From: Lachnospiraceae bacterium AF51-6-b8A
Lineage (GTDB): Bacteria > Bacillota > Clostridia > Lachnospirales > Lachnospiraceae
Assembly (NCBI GenBank): GCA_027682585.1
Contig: JAQCZH010000001.1
Span: forward strand, 806,001 to 870,000
Direction of reading: 5' to 3'
Length of the DNA stretch: 64,000 nt
Below are positions 17,607-26,600 of this stretch, piece after piece (position 1 is the stretch's first letter; the number at the start of each line of letters is the position of its first letter). Below the pieces are notes generated by a model. It was not told the origin of the DNA, made no database searches, and saw only the letters and a program-made list of their open reading frames with translations. Made by a program: the position numbers and the translations under genes.

Positions 17607-17861
17607 TCACATCTCCTCGCTCAATACCCGCAGCACACTCTCATCGACGTTCGCGCCCAGGGCCCTGTCCAAGGCCTTGCTGCGGATCGCTTTGGCCAGG
17701 CAATCCGGGCTCTGACAAAGATAGGCGCCTCTTCCCTGTCCCCTGTAGTCTCGGTCAATGAAGACAGATCCCGACTTGCATCGCAGGCAAATGAGTTCCT
17801 TCTTAGATTTCATCTGCCTACAGGCGACACACATGCGCATGGGAACATGCTTTAAGCTCAT
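17607..17861 (-). CDS. YlxR/RnpM (DUF448) RNA-binding protein
   Basis: 84 residues. The signature PMRMCVACRQMKSKKELICL is at the N-terminus and GRGAYLCQSPDCLAKAIRSKALDRAL near 50-75. The four cysteines are family-typical. Members have been linked to RNase P RNA binding. It overlaps the nusA stop by ATGA. Confidence 0.92.
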   Translation of the reverse strand: MSLKHVPMRMCVACRQMKSKKELICLRCKSGSVFIDRDYRGQGRGAYLCQSPDCLAKAIRSKALDRALGANVDESVLRVLSEEM

Positions 17862-19078
17862 GCCTCATCATCCTCATCAAAGTCTGCGTCGTACTCCTCA
17901 TCGTCCGCATCGCTTTGCTGATCATACGAATCCTCGCCCTCATAGGAGGGATCATCTTCATAGTCCTCCTCGTAAGCGTCCTCATCATAGTCGTCGTCAT
18001 AGTCCTCGTCGTAATCCAGCCAGCCCTCAGCCTCCTGAGCCTGTGTCTCCGACTTGATATCAATCTTATAGCCGGTCAGCCGGGCTGCCAGACGGGCGTT
18101 CTGCCCCTCCTTTCCAATCGCGAGGGAGAGCTGATAGTCGGGAACAACCACCTTTGCCTCTCTGGCGTCTTCATCCGCCAGCACCGCGATCACCTTGGCT
18201 GGAGACAGGGCATTTTCAATCAACATGGCAGGGTTCTCATTCCAGTTGATAATGTCTATCTTCTCGTTGTGGAGCTCGTTGACAATCGCGTTGACACGGC
18301 TTCCGTTGACGCCCACACAGGCGCCCAGAGGATCTACATCCGGGTCATTGGACCAGACCGCCATCTTGGTCCGGCTGCCCGCTTCACGCGCAATCGCCTT
18401 GATCTCAACGATTCCGTCCTTGACCTCAGTCACTTCCTCCTCAAAGAGCCTCTTCACGAGCTCCGGGTGCGTGCGGGAGACCCGAATGCGGGGACCCTTG
18501 GCCGCGTCCTTGACCTCAAGCACATAGACGCGGATCCGGTCGGACTGGTGATAATGTTCTCCCTTTACCTGCTCGCTCTCCGGGAGAAAGGCGTCGACCT
18601 TACCCAGATTGACCGAGATATTCCTTCCGATAAATCTCTGCACGACGCCGGTAACGATATCGTGTTCAATCTTGATATACTCATCCAGGAGAATTTTCCT
18701 CTCCTCCTCCAGGATCATCTGCTTCATGATATTCTTGGCTGTAGACGCCGCGATACGGCTGAAGTCATGTGACTGCAGCTCCTCCTCCGCCGTGTCTCCC
18801 ACATTCAGACTCCCGTCAATGTCGTGCGCCTCCTCTAAAGACATCTCACTCTGCGGATTGGTCACTTCATCGACAACCGTCTTTTTGACGAACACGTGGA
18901 AGTCCCCTGTCTCGCGATCTACAACCGCCCGCAGATTGGTCGCGTTATCGGAGAACTTATAAGTCACCTTGCAGGCGGCAACAAGAGATTTTTCAATCGC
19001 TTCGAGAATATGCTCCTTGCTGATACCGCGCTCCGTCTCCAGGGCGTCAAGCGCTTCCAGTAAATCTGTGTTACTCAT
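17858..19078 (-). CDS. nusA: Transcription termination/antitermination protein NusA
   Basis: 406 residues. The N-terminal RNA-polymerase-binding domain (EALDALETERGISKEHILEAIE) is followed by an S1 domain (near 135-200) and two KH domains (VDPLGACVGVNGSRV, then LAIGKEGQNARLAARLTGYKIDI). From about residue 355 a tail of roughly 50 residues is almost entirely Asp/Glu/Tyr. A short acidic tail is seen in some Bacillota NusA proteins, but this one is long. Confidence 0.97.
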   Translation of the reverse strand: MSNTDLLEALDALETERGISKEHILEAIEKSLVAACKVTYKFSDNATNLRAVVDRETGDFHVFVKKTVVDEVTNPQSEMSLEEAHDIDGSLNVGDTAEEELQSHDFSRIAASTAKNIMKQMILEEERKILLDEYIKIEHDIVTGVVQRFIGRNISVNLGKVDAFLPESEQVKGEHYHQSDRIRVYVLEVKDAAKGPRIRVSRTHPELVKRLFEEEVTEVKDGIVEIKAIAREAGSRTKMAVWSNDPDVDPLGACVGVNGSRVNAIVNELHNEKIDIINWNENPAMLIENALSPAKVIAVLADEDAREAKVVVPDYQLSLAIGKEGQNARLAARLTGYKIDIKSETQAQEAEGWLDYDEDYDDDYDEDAYEEDYEDDPSYEGEDSYDQQSDADDEEYDADFDEDDEA

Positions 19079-19099
19079 GTTTTCCCTCCTGAGATAATT

Positions 19100-19573
19100 C
19101 TAAAACGACGAGAGATCAATGGCCTCTCGGATCAGCGCGATATCCTCCCGGCAGATCTTTCGGATCCCCTCTTCGCTCTCGATTGTGACGTCCGCCTCAG
19201 AGTAGTCCCGCAGCAGACCCAAAAATTCCTTTTCACCGTCGATCGCCCGGTAGCTTTTAATTTCCACCTCTTTGTCAAGATTGCGCGCGAAGTCCCGTTC
19301 TTTGCGGATGGGACGGCCCAGACCTGGAGAGGACACCTCAAAGGTATAGGTCCCGTCGATGTAATCTTCCCGATCCAGGATCTCGTTCATTTCTCTGCTG
19401 ACATCGACGCAGTCATCGATGGTAATTCCACCCGGCTTGTCGATATAGGCTCGAAGATAGTACTGCCCCCCCTCCTTGACATACTCCACGTCCACAAGAG
19501 AAAAGCCATCTTTCTCCAGGATGGGAAGGAGAAAAGCCTCTGTCTTCTCTTCATAGGTCTCTTTTCGTGACAT
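19100..19573 (-). CDS. rimP: Ribosome maturation factor RimP
   Basis: 157 residues. Needed for 30S subunit assembly. Family features are EKDGFSLVDVEYVKEGGQYYLRAYIDKPGGITIDDC and SREMNEILDREDYIDGTYTFEVSSPGLGRPI near 60-95. Start ATG 19573 follows CAGGAG; the longer open frame to 19645 overlaps the promoter and leader. First gene of the rimP-nusA operon. Confidence 0.97.
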   Translation of the reverse strand: MSRKETYEEKTEAFLLPILEKDGFSLVDVEYVKEGGQYYLRAYIDKPGGITIDDCVDVSREMNEILDREDYIDGTYTFEVSSPGLGRPIRKERDFARNLDKEVEIKSYRAIDGEKEFLGLLRDYSEADVTIESEEGIRKICREDIALIREAIDLSSF

Positions 19574-19602
19574 TCCGTCTCCTGTCCTGCTCTGCACAAG
19601 AT

Positions 19603-19674
19603 GGGAGCGGGTCCTCTCGGATCCGCTCCCAACAACAACGTACATATGATAGCACCTCTTGACCTGTCTTGCAA
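19603..19674 (-). promoter_or_regulatory. rimP operon promoter and 5' hairpin
   Basis: TTGCAA (19669-19674) and TATCAT (19646-19651) are 17 bp apart. The transcript would begin near 19639 and almost at once form a 12-bp hairpin (19603-19614 with 19619-19630, UCUC-type loop, one G-U). A hairpin at the very 5' end usually protects mRNA or participates in attenuation. Confidence 0.7.
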
Positions 19675-19714
19675 GTGCCGGGATTTCCTTTCTTTCAGCC
19701 GTCGGCCAGCGGAA

Positions 19715-19849
19715 CTATTTTATGTCTGCCGACCTGTTTTTGACATTTTTGCTGAAAGCCATCCACAAGTTTAAAACAATTACATCCAAAAGAACGATCA
19801 CCAATGTAAGATAGAAAAGAATTTTACAGACTCCATTATTTCTGCTCAG
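19715..19849 (-). CDS. Possible small single-helix membrane protein without a standard start codon
   Basis: An open frame after the Cys-rich gene encodes about 44 residues with one strong membrane helix (ILFYLTLVIVLLDVIVLNL) and a basic tail ending in TAG at 19715. The only plausible start is CTG at 19849, overlapping the end of the Cys-rich gene; no ATG, GTG or TTG gives the whole helix. It could be a remnant of a longer gene or a frame-shifted extension of the upstream gene. Confidence 0.25.
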   Translation of the reverse strand: MSRNNGVCKILFYLTLVIVLLDVIVLNLWMAFSKNVKNRSADIK

Positions 19850-20079
19850 GGCTCGCTCAAAATCCGAATCATTTCCGGATAGTTCTCTGCCTCATGGGGA
19901 TAGGTGCAGTCTGTGCATACCTTGACCATGCGGCCGCGGATCTCTCTCATCTCGTAGTTTCCCGGACAGTCATAACTGTAGAGAGGGCAATAACAGAAGA
20001 GGCAGTTGATATGCTCCATCTTATGACAGGGGTAATACTTACAGTCCCTGTTCTCAAAATATCGAAATGAATTCTTCAC
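19846..20079 (-). CDS. Cysteine-rich small domain protein of cobalamin clusters
   Basis: 77 residues from GTG 20079, placed 6 nt after AAGGAG. The pattern FENRDCKYYPCHK, NCLFCYCPLY, DCPGNY, VCTDCTYPH gives about ten Cys and two His, typical of the cysteine-rich small domain found beside cobalamin synthesis genes. A metal-binding role, perhaps cobalt handling, is inferred; no catalytic function is known to me. Last clear gene of the cob cluster, downstream of cbiA. Confidence 0.8.
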   Translation of the reverse strand: MKNSFRYFENRDCKYYPCHKMEHINCLFCYCPLYSYDCPGNYEMREIRGRMVKVCTDCTYPHEAENYPEMIRILSEP

Positions 20080-20156
20080 GCCATTCTCCTTATCATCAGA
20101 TACTGCCCTCACCCGCAGGTTGTACCCGGCGGCCCGTCTTTGATTTCTGCCTCGTT

Positions 20157-21602
20157 TCAGTCATCATTTCTCTCCTCGGCCATCCTTCTCTTATGGTAGA
20201 GGTCAGCCGCATAGAGGAAATTGGCGGCAAACCTGGGGCAGGAAGCGTAATAGAGATGGGGGAATCCCCACCAGTGATTCGGCCCGGAAAAAGCACAGGA
20301 CCAGTTCCTCCCTGAGAGCGGCTTGGTTGCCAACATGTCGGACCCGTTTTCGCTTGTATCATAGTAGTGAAACTCATGCCCTCGAATCCCATCTGTCCCG
20401 GAAAAGCCGCTTCCCTTCTTCCCCCGCAGTTCAACATAACCAAAGCGAACCAGCCGGTTTGTCTTCCAGGCTCTTCCAGGCAAAAGCCCGCACATGCAAT
20501 AAGATTTGCCCTCGGGATCACTCACAGTCTCCTGCAGGTAGAGAAAGCCTCCGCACTCGGCAACCGAGGGCATGCCTCCGAAAATGGCTCTTCTGATATC
20601 GGTTCGCATACCGTAATTGTCCTCCAGCTGCTTGAGATAGAACTCCGGGTATCCTCCGCTTAAGATCAGCCCGTCAATATTCTCAGGTAAATTCCTGTCA
20701 TCCATAGGAGAAAAGGGAACGATCTGCGCCCCCATCTCCTCAAGAATTCTCTGATTCTGCGGATAGAGGAAGGAAAATGCCCGGTCGTTTGCCAGAGCGA
20801 TGCGAAGTCCGGAAAATTTGCCGGCATATTCCCTGCTTTTAAGCTTTTGCCGATCCTGTCCGCCCCGTCCGTCGCTGCGACCCGCTCTTTCCTCCTCCAT
20901 ATTCAGAGAGGGAGCCTGCCCTGCAATCTCTTCAATGGACGTGAGGTCAAGGCTGTCTTCCGCCATCTCCGCCAGTTTTGACAACTTTAGTTCAAGATGG
21001 GCAAGGCTGTCCGGTGTCATCAGTCCCAAATGCCTGCTCTCAATCACAATTTTCCTGTTCTTCGCCAGATAACCGCAAACAGGCAGTCCAAGCTCCTCCT
21101 CAATCAGCGCCTTTAGTCGAGGGTAAAAAGCCGATGAAATCTCATTCAGAATGCAGCCGCGAATCAGGTTCTTTTGGTCATCATTCATAAATCCCCTCAA
21201 AAGCGATAGAAGACTCCGCCCCATTCCCCCGGCCCTGACCACTAAAATAATCGGCGTTCTGGTCCAGATCGCCAGCTGGTAAGAAGACGCCTCCAGACTG
21301 GTCCCTCCCAAACCGTCATAGAGTCCCATAACTCCCTCGATCAAGGCAAAGTCACTCCCGGCCCTTCGAATATCTTCGTCCATCAGCTGACAGATCTCTT
21401 CCTGATCCAGGAAGTAGGGATCCAGATTGTCAGATTTTACGCCGAGCATGCAGCGGTGAAACATGGGATCAATATAGTCCGGCCCGCATTTAAAGGAGAT
21501 CGGATTTCTTCCCCTTTTCTTCAAAGCCGCCAAAAGACCGCAGGTAACCGTAGTCTTGCCTGATCCGCTCATGGGGGCGGCAATCATGATTCTTTGCGTC
21601 AT
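20157..21602 (-). CDS. cbiA: Cobyrinate a,c-diamide synthase
   Basis: 481 residues, full length. It amidates the a and c side chains using ATP and glutamine. The N-terminal dethiobiotin-synthetase-like domain starts with IAAPMSGSGKTTVTCGLLAAL (P-loop) and the C-terminal glutamine amidotransferase domain shows GGYPEFYLKQLEDN, the nucleophile Cys in AECGGFLYLQ, and GFPHLYYASCP with the catalytic His. A variable Arg/Gly-rich insert separates the two domains. ATG follows GAGAGGAG. Confidence 0.96.
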   Translation of the reverse strand: MTQRIMIAAPMSGSGKTTVTCGLLAALKKRGRNPISFKCGPDYIDPMFHRCMLGVKSDNLDPYFLDQEEICQLMDEDIRRAGSDFALIEGVMGLYDGLGGTSLEASSYQLAIWTRTPIILVVRAGGMGRSLLSLLRGFMNDDQKNLIRGCILNEISSAFYPRLKALIEEELGLPVCGYLAKNRKIVIESRHLGLMTPDSLAHLELKLSKLAEMAEDSLDLTSIEEIAGQAPSLNMEEERAGRSDGRGGQDRQKLKSREYAGKFSGLRIALANDRAFSFLYPQNQRILEEMGAQIVPFSPMDDRNLPENIDGLILSGGYPEFYLKQLEDNYGMRTDIRRAIFGGMPSVAECGGFLYLQETVSDPEGKSYCMCGLLPGRAWKTNRLVRFGYVELRGKKGSGFSGTDGIRGHEFHYYDTSENGSDMLATKPLSGRNWSCAFSGPNHWWGFPHLYYASCPRFAANFLYAADLYHKRRMAEERNDD

Positions 21603-21683
21603 TTCACTCCTCTCGCTCCGACCGACTTGCTGCCAGCCTTTCCTTCTTCCAGGAGCCCTGCAGCCTGCGGATTGCTGACCTCT

Positions 21684-23780
21684 TCACGCATCACCCAACA
21701 CCCCGCTGATGATATAAATACCGTTCTCAGCCATCATCATATGATAAGAAGCGATCCTCTTGGCGCGGGAAACCTGCACCAGACTGATCTTCTCCCGGCG
21801 GATCGGCAGACTGACAGCCAGCTTCTGGTATTCCGCCAGGGTCTCCAGCGTAACAGCATTCAGAACAAAGCGAATTGGCCTGCCGCAGCGCCAGAGTTCC
21901 TCAAAAATGGCTCGGAGCGCCCCGGAAGAACCGCCGATGAAAACAGCGTCCGGCTCCGGCAGCTCTTCCAGAGCTGCCGGGGCTCTCCCCTGAATCACTT
22001 TAATGTTGCCCAAATCGAGAGCTCTCATATTCCTGCGGATCAGATCGACAGCCTCCGCCCTCTGCTCAATCGCGTAGACCTTGAGGTCAGGGCTGATATT
22101 GGCTGCTTCCATAGCGATCGACCCACTGCCCGCACCGATGTCATAGAGGATATTTCCCGGTTTCAATCCCAGTGCAAGAACAGACAGATGACGAATTTCC
22201 TCCTTGGTCATTGGCACCTTATCCCGTACGAACTGGCGATCTTCCAGGACTGGCGTCAGAGGGCGAACGATCTTCTTCCCCATCAAAAAAGCACACCATA
22301 GGCCATCCTCATAGCTTTTTTCTGCAGCCTCCCCCAGATCACAAAAAATCACCCTCTCATCCCTGCAGCCCAGCTGATAGCCTAAGATCAGATCCATTTC
22401 CTGTTTTTGGGCCAGCAAATCTCTGGCCAGGACGGCGACCTGCTCTCCTTTGCCAAAGATAACAAAGCACTTTTCATGACTGCGGATCTGACTGAGCACA
22501 TCGCTGTCACCCGTTCTGCCGTGCAGACTGATAAAGAAAGCGTCCTGCCAGAAAATCCCCGCCTTTGCAGCCAGATACTGGGGAGAGGAAATGCCGCTAT
22601 GCCGAAGTATCTCCCAGTCCGCCCACTCCAGACTTCCGGGTCGATTTTTAAAGAACATATAGTCCCCCGGATAAGCGGCCGCTCCGCTGAAGAATCCAAG
22701 ATCTCCGGAGAAGACCACGCCGGCAGAACGGATCTCCGGATGGCGGAGCAGATACTCCTGTACATAATCTCGGCGGTAATCGGTCTCCCTCGCCAGATCC
22801 TCTGGAAGATGCAGGCGATCCAGAACAGACCGGGATCCAAAGAGCATCTGACAGTCGGCAAGGGCCTCTTTGGCCTCATCGGTCAGATATTCCTGTCTTC
22901 CCGGACCAACGGCAATCAGATGCAGGATCCTTTTCCCATCTTCTGCCCGGCATTCCTGTGCAGGACGGCTTCTGTGTCCTTTGCTCTCCTCTTCCTCCCG
23001 ATAGCGCTCCAGCTCCATTCCCAGTCCCAGCCGATTGGCCATCATTCGAAGAACCTGCGCAAAAGAATACCCCTGTTCCGGCGGGCGGGAAATAATCACT
23101 GTCCTGACTCCGACAAGAGCCGCGGCCGCCAGTTTCTCCTCAACACCGCCGACACGGCCGGAAGCCTTGGTCATCTGCCACTTGATCTGCAGTTCCTCCA
23201 GAGTTGCCTGATGCATCTTCTGAGAGACAGGCCCCTGCATGGCAACGATCTGCCGGCCAAAGAAACCGGCCTCACGACAGAGACGGATACTCTCCTCAGA
23301 GGGCAGGACCCGAACATAAACTCTGGACAAATCTTCAAAGCTGGGGGCGATCCCGGCCAAATCCTTAGATCCGGTCGTGAGCAAAACATTGCCCTCCTGG
23401 CGGTTAAGAAAATCCGCTCCCTTCTTAATCTCCGAAAAAATCTGCACATGATCTCGATTCAGATAAGATTCCTCGTCTCTGAGCAAGCGTATATAATCCA
23501 GCTTCCGTCTCGCTGTGGCCTCCCTGATATTGGAAGAAACCGCCTGCGCAAAAGGGTGGGTCGCATCCACAACAATAGTTCTTGGCTCCCTTGACAGAAA
23601 TGCCTCCATCTCACCTCGATCCATGCGACCCTTGTGAATTTTGGCCTCCCGAAAAGCCGGAAGGATCATTTGTCCATAATCCGTCGCGACGCAGATATCC
23701 AGGGGAACCCCGGCTCGATCCAAAATGCTCGCAAGAGTTCGCCCTTCGGTTGTGCCCGCAAAAATCACGACATGTCTCAT
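21684..23780 (-). CDS. CobK-CbiE-CbiT trifunctional fusion
   Basis: 698 residues holding three corrin-ring enzymes in one chain. Residues 1-255: precorrin-6A reductase (IFAGTTEGRTLASIL, VDATHPFAQAVS, LLTTGSKDL). Residues 285-490: CbiE C5-methyltransferase of the SAM tetrapyrrole family (IAVGPGRQEYLTDEAKEAL, VVFSGDLGFFSGA). Residues 505-698: CbiT C15-methyltransferase/decarboxylase (PMTKEEIRHLSVLAL, LYDIGAGSGSIAMEAA). CbiE-CbiT fusion is common (CobL); CobK at the front is rarer. The start overlaps the cbiH stop as ATGA. Substrate hand-off along consecutive steps is the likely benefit. Confidence 0.93.
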   Translation of the reverse strand: MRHVVIFAGTTEGRTLASILDRAGVPLDICVATDYGQMILPAFREAKIHKGRMDRGEMEAFLSREPRTIVVDATHPFAQAVSSNIREATARRKLDYIRLLRDEESYLNRDHVQIFSEIKKGADFLNRQEGNVLLTTGSKDLAGIAPSFEDLSRVYVRVLPSEESIRLCREAGFFGRQIVAMQGPVSQKMHQATLEELQIKWQMTKASGRVGGVEEKLAAAALVGVRTVIISRPPEQGYSFAQVLRMMANRLGLGMELERYREEEESKGHRSRPAQECRAEDGKRILHLIAVGPGRQEYLTDEAKEALADCQMLFGSRSVLDRLHLPEDLARETDYRRDYVQEYLLRHPEIRSAGVVFSGDLGFFSGAAAYPGDYMFFKNRPGSLEWADWEILRHSGISSPQYLAAKAGIFWQDAFFISLHGRTGDSDVLSQIRSHEKCFVIFGKGEQVAVLARDLLAQKQEMDLILGYQLGCRDERVIFCDLGEAAEKSYEDGLWCAFLMGKKIVRPLTPVLEDRQFVRDKVPMTKEEIRHLSVLALGLKPGNILYDIGAGSGSIAMEAANISPDLKVYAIEQRAEAVDLIRRNMRALDLGNIKVIQGRAPAALEELPEPDAVFIGGSSGALRAIFEELWRCGRPIRFVLNAVTLETLAEYQKLAVSLPIRREKISLVQVSRAKRIASYHMMMAENGIYIISGVLGDA

Positions 23781-24505
23781 AGCTGATACCCTCGCTTCGT
23801 AACAAGACGCCCGTTTAAGTTGATCGTAGAAGCCGCACCGATAAAAACCGTAGTAAACATATTTACTCTGGTTTCTCTCAGCTGACGCAGGGAAAGAATT
23901 CGCATCCTCGCTCCGCTTCTCCCAATCTTCTCGACAATACCACAGGGACGGTCGGGCGGCATATATTCCAGGAAGATATCACAGGCCTTCGCCAGATAAT
24001 CCGCCCGCTTTCTGCTGGACGGATTATAGAGGACGATCGAAAAATCACCCTCGGCGGCCGCGCGCAGCCGCTTGACGATGATCTCCATCGGGGTAAGCAG
24101 ATCACTCAGAGAAATCACGCAGTAATCATTTCCCAGAGGGGCTCCCAACATAGCGGCTCCCGAATTGGCCGCTGTCACACCTGCTACAATCTCAAGTTCA
24201 ATCTCCGGATACCCTGCGCCGATCTCATACATGAGCGAAGCCATGCCATAGACCCCCGCATCGCCGGAGCAGAGCATGGAAACTTTTCTTCCCCGCATCG
24301 CCTCTTCAAAGGCCATGATACATCGTTCCCTTTCCTGTTTCATGGGGGTAGAGAGCAGTTGCTTGTCGGTGAATTCCTCAGACAGCTGCGCAAGATAAAC
24401 CGGATATCCGACGATGGTATCGCTCTGAATCAGGGCTCTTTTTGCCTCAAAGGTCATATAGAGTTCTTCTCCTGGACCCATGCCCACTACATAGAGTTTT
24501 CTCAC
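23777..24505 (-). CDS. cbiH: Cobalt-precorrin-3 C17-methyltransferase
   Basis: 242 residues from GTG 24505, 5 nt after AAGGAG. SAM-dependent ring-contraction methyltransferase. Tetrapyrrole methylase motifs are VVGMGPGEELYMTFEAKRAL at the N-terminus, SGDAGVYGMASLMYE near 78-92 and IVLYNPSSRKRADYL near 145. The sequence has no C-terminal Fe-S extension. Confidence 0.93.
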   Translation of the reverse strand: MRKLYVVGMGPGEELYMTFEAKRALIQSDTIVGYPVYLAQLSEEFTDKQLLSTPMKQERERCIMAFEEAMRGRKVSMLCSGDAGVYGMASLMYEIGAGYPEIELEIVAGVTAANSGAAMLGAPLGNDYCVISLSDLLTPMEIIVKRLRAAAEGDFSIVLYNPSSRKRADYLAKACDIFLEYMPPDRPCGIVEKIGRSGARMRILSLRQLRETRVNMFTTVFIGAASTINLNGRLVTKRGYQL

Positions 24506-24552
24506 TTGTTCTCCTTCTTCTTGTCGCAAAGCACAGATTATTTCCGCTCTTC

Positions 24553-25680
24553 CTAAATTCTGAGCAGAACGTTCCGCCGGGCAACGGCAAAAGTCACCTT
24601 CTCTCCCGTCTCCCGCGGAATCAAAAGGCCAGCTGATGTTCCATCCGGGGAAAATTCTCTTGCAATGACAAGAGCCGCGCGCTCACAGACATTGTCACAG
24701 CCCAAAGTCTGCATAACAAAGTCGGAGTGATGAAAAATCCCCTCGGCTTTCATTAGTTCCGCGGGACTCCTGGTATAAAAGGCGAGCCTCTCCTGCCGAT
24801 GCAGAGCGAGGAGGGCCTCTTCTTTTGCTTTGCGATCAACCGAAGCAAGAGCAAGAATCTCATGCGGATCCAGTCCATGCCTCTGAAGAAAGTCGTGATA
24901 CTGCCGCAAGATGCTGGCCGAGCTTATCCCGGCTCGACAGCCGATACCGACGACATAGGGTCTGGCATAGAGGATCAGCCCATGATCCGCCACTTTTTTC
25001 TTTCCAGAGCCGACTCTGTTCAGATGATCCGCAAAAACCTTTGCCTTGGCATAGCTTTCAAAGACAAGAAGAAATGTCTTTGCTTCTCCCCTGGCATCGG
25101 CTTTCAAGAGGGTCTGTATTTGATCAATCTCCGCCAACTCCCCTGGCAGACAGCTTCCCTGTTCCCAAGCAACCTCTGACCAAATACTCACCCTGCTGCC
25201 GCGCAGAATAGCTGAGGAAACCGCCTGAATTCCCCCGCGATTCAAGATGCCCAATCCATTCTTCCTGGCCCACAGATCACAGGCAAAAGCCCCCGCTCTG
25301 TCGGTCGCCGTCGTCACCACAGGAGTGGCACCGATCCGCCCGGCCAGAATCCCTGCCAGCTCATTGGCTCCGCCCACATGGCCGCTGAGCAGGGGAATAA
25401 CAAAGCGTCCCTGATCGTCCATGCAGATGACAGCAGGATCCCGCAATTTGTCTCTGACAAAAGGAGCGATTGCCCTTGTGGCAATGCCTGTCGCTCCGAT
25501 GAATACCATGGCGTCAAAATGGGAAAACCCGTATTCTGTCCAGTCAGCCAGGCTTAAATTCTCACGGCGCGTCCAGTGAATCCTCTCTTCTCCTGTCTGC
25601 GCGCCCGGACAAGGGTAAGAGATCAGTCTCGTTTCAAGTTCTTTCCCCGCCAAAGAGAAATGACAAATTCCGATCTCCAC
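24553..25680 (-). CDS. cbiG: Cobalt-precorrin-5A hydrolase
   Basis: 375 residues from GTG 25680, 6 nt after AGGAG. It opens the delta-lactone of cobalt-precorrin-5A. The N-terminal domain (VFIGATGIATRAIAPFVRDK, LSGHVGGANELAG near 105) and the C-terminal CbiG domain (GIGCRAGISSASIL, ILALASVDRKAKEEALLAL, VCERAALVIA) are both present. It lies between cbiF and cbiH with 47-120 nt spacers. Confidence 0.94.
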   Translation of the reverse strand: MEIGICHFSLAGKELETRLISYPCPGAQTGEERIHWTRRENLSLADWTEYGFSHFDAMVFIGATGIATRAIAPFVRDKLRDPAVICMDDQGRFVIPLLSGHVGGANELAGILAGRIGATPVVTTATDRAGAFACDLWARKNGLGILNRGGIQAVSSAILRGSRVSIWSEVAWEQGSCLPGELAEIDQIQTLLKADARGEAKTFLLVFESYAKAKVFADHLNRVGSGKKKVADHGLILYARPYVVGIGCRAGISSASILRQYHDFLQRHGLDPHEILALASVDRKAKEEALLALHRQERLAFYTRSPAELMKAEGIFHHSDFVMQTLGCDNVCERAALVIAREFSPDGTSAGLLIPRETGEKVTFAVARRNVLLRI

Positions 25681-25801
25681 AGCTTTCTCCTCCCTGCGCA
25701 TCCTTTGCCGCCAGGCCCGGTGAAACACCCCTGTCTCTGCTAATCATTCTGATCAATCGATCCTGGCCATACTGACATTTTCATAAAATCTGCCAGAAAA
25801 A

Positions 25802-26599
25802 TCAGAAGCCGTTCTCCATGTGACTGCCCCTGCGATATTCCGTAGAAAAGTCCGGATCATAAAGTTTGCTCCAGGCATATGTCCGATGGGCGACGGCATC
25901 CCCGACCAGAACCAGGGCCGTCTTGCTGATCCCATTTCTTCGCCCCGTCTCGGCCAGTTTTCCTAGACTGCATATCCAGCTCTTCTCATCCTCCCAGCTT
26001 GCCTTATAGACCAAAGCAGCCGGCGTATCCGGCTTATAGCCTCCAGCCATCAGACGATCCGCAAGTTCATCCAGCATACCTGCGGACAGATAAACCGCCA
26101 TAGAGGCTCCATGCGCTGCCAGGGACTCTATCTTCTCCCTGTCTGGCACGGACGTCTTTCCCTCCATCCGGGTCAGGATCAAAGTCTGGCTGACTTCCGG
26201 CAGGGTATATTCAATGCCAAGGGAGGCAGCCGCCCCGAAAGCAGCAGTGACGCCGGGCGTCACATCGTAGGCGATCCCCGCCTCATCCAGAATGTCCATC
26301 TGTTCCCGAATCGCCCCGTAGAGTGAAGGATCTCCTGTGTGCAGGCGGACAAGATCCAGCCCTTCCTCCCTGGCTTCCAGAAAGACATCCGTCACTGCCT
26401 CCAGCGTCATTTTGGCTGAATTATAGATCCTGCATGGTTCTTTGGCATAATTAAGCAGCTCAGGATTGACCAGAGAGCCTGCGTAAATAATAATATCCGC
26501 TCTGCCAAGCAGATACATCCCCCGCACTGTAATCAAATCCGGCGCCCCGCACCCGGCCCCGACAAAATGTACCATAGCCACCTTCTTCTCTGTATTCAT
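25802..26599 (-). CDS. cbiF: Cobalt-precorrin-4 C11-methyltransferase
   Basis: 265 residues from ATG 26599, one base after the cbiD stop. A second start at 26575 (MVHFVGAGCG) has a better ribosome site and gives 257 residues. SAM tetrapyrrole methylase signature: VHFVGAGCGAPDLITVRG, RLHTGDPSLYGAIREQMDIL near 90-110 and TPGVTAAFGAAASLG. The mature fold is complete. Confidence 0.94.
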   Translation of the reverse strand: MNTEKKVAMVHFVGAGCGAPDLITVRGMYLLGRADIIIYAGSLVNPELLNYAKEPCRIYNSAKMTLEAVTDVFLEAREEGLDLVRLHTGDPSLYGAIREQMDILDEAGIAYDVTPGVTAAFGAAASLGIEYTLPEVSQTLILTRMEGKTSVPDREKIESLAAHGASMAVYLSAGMLDELADRLMAGGYKPDTPAALVYKASWEDEKSWICSLGKLAETGRRNGISKTALVLVGDAVAHRTYAWSKLYDPDFSTEYRRGSHMENGF

Positions 26600-26600
26600 A

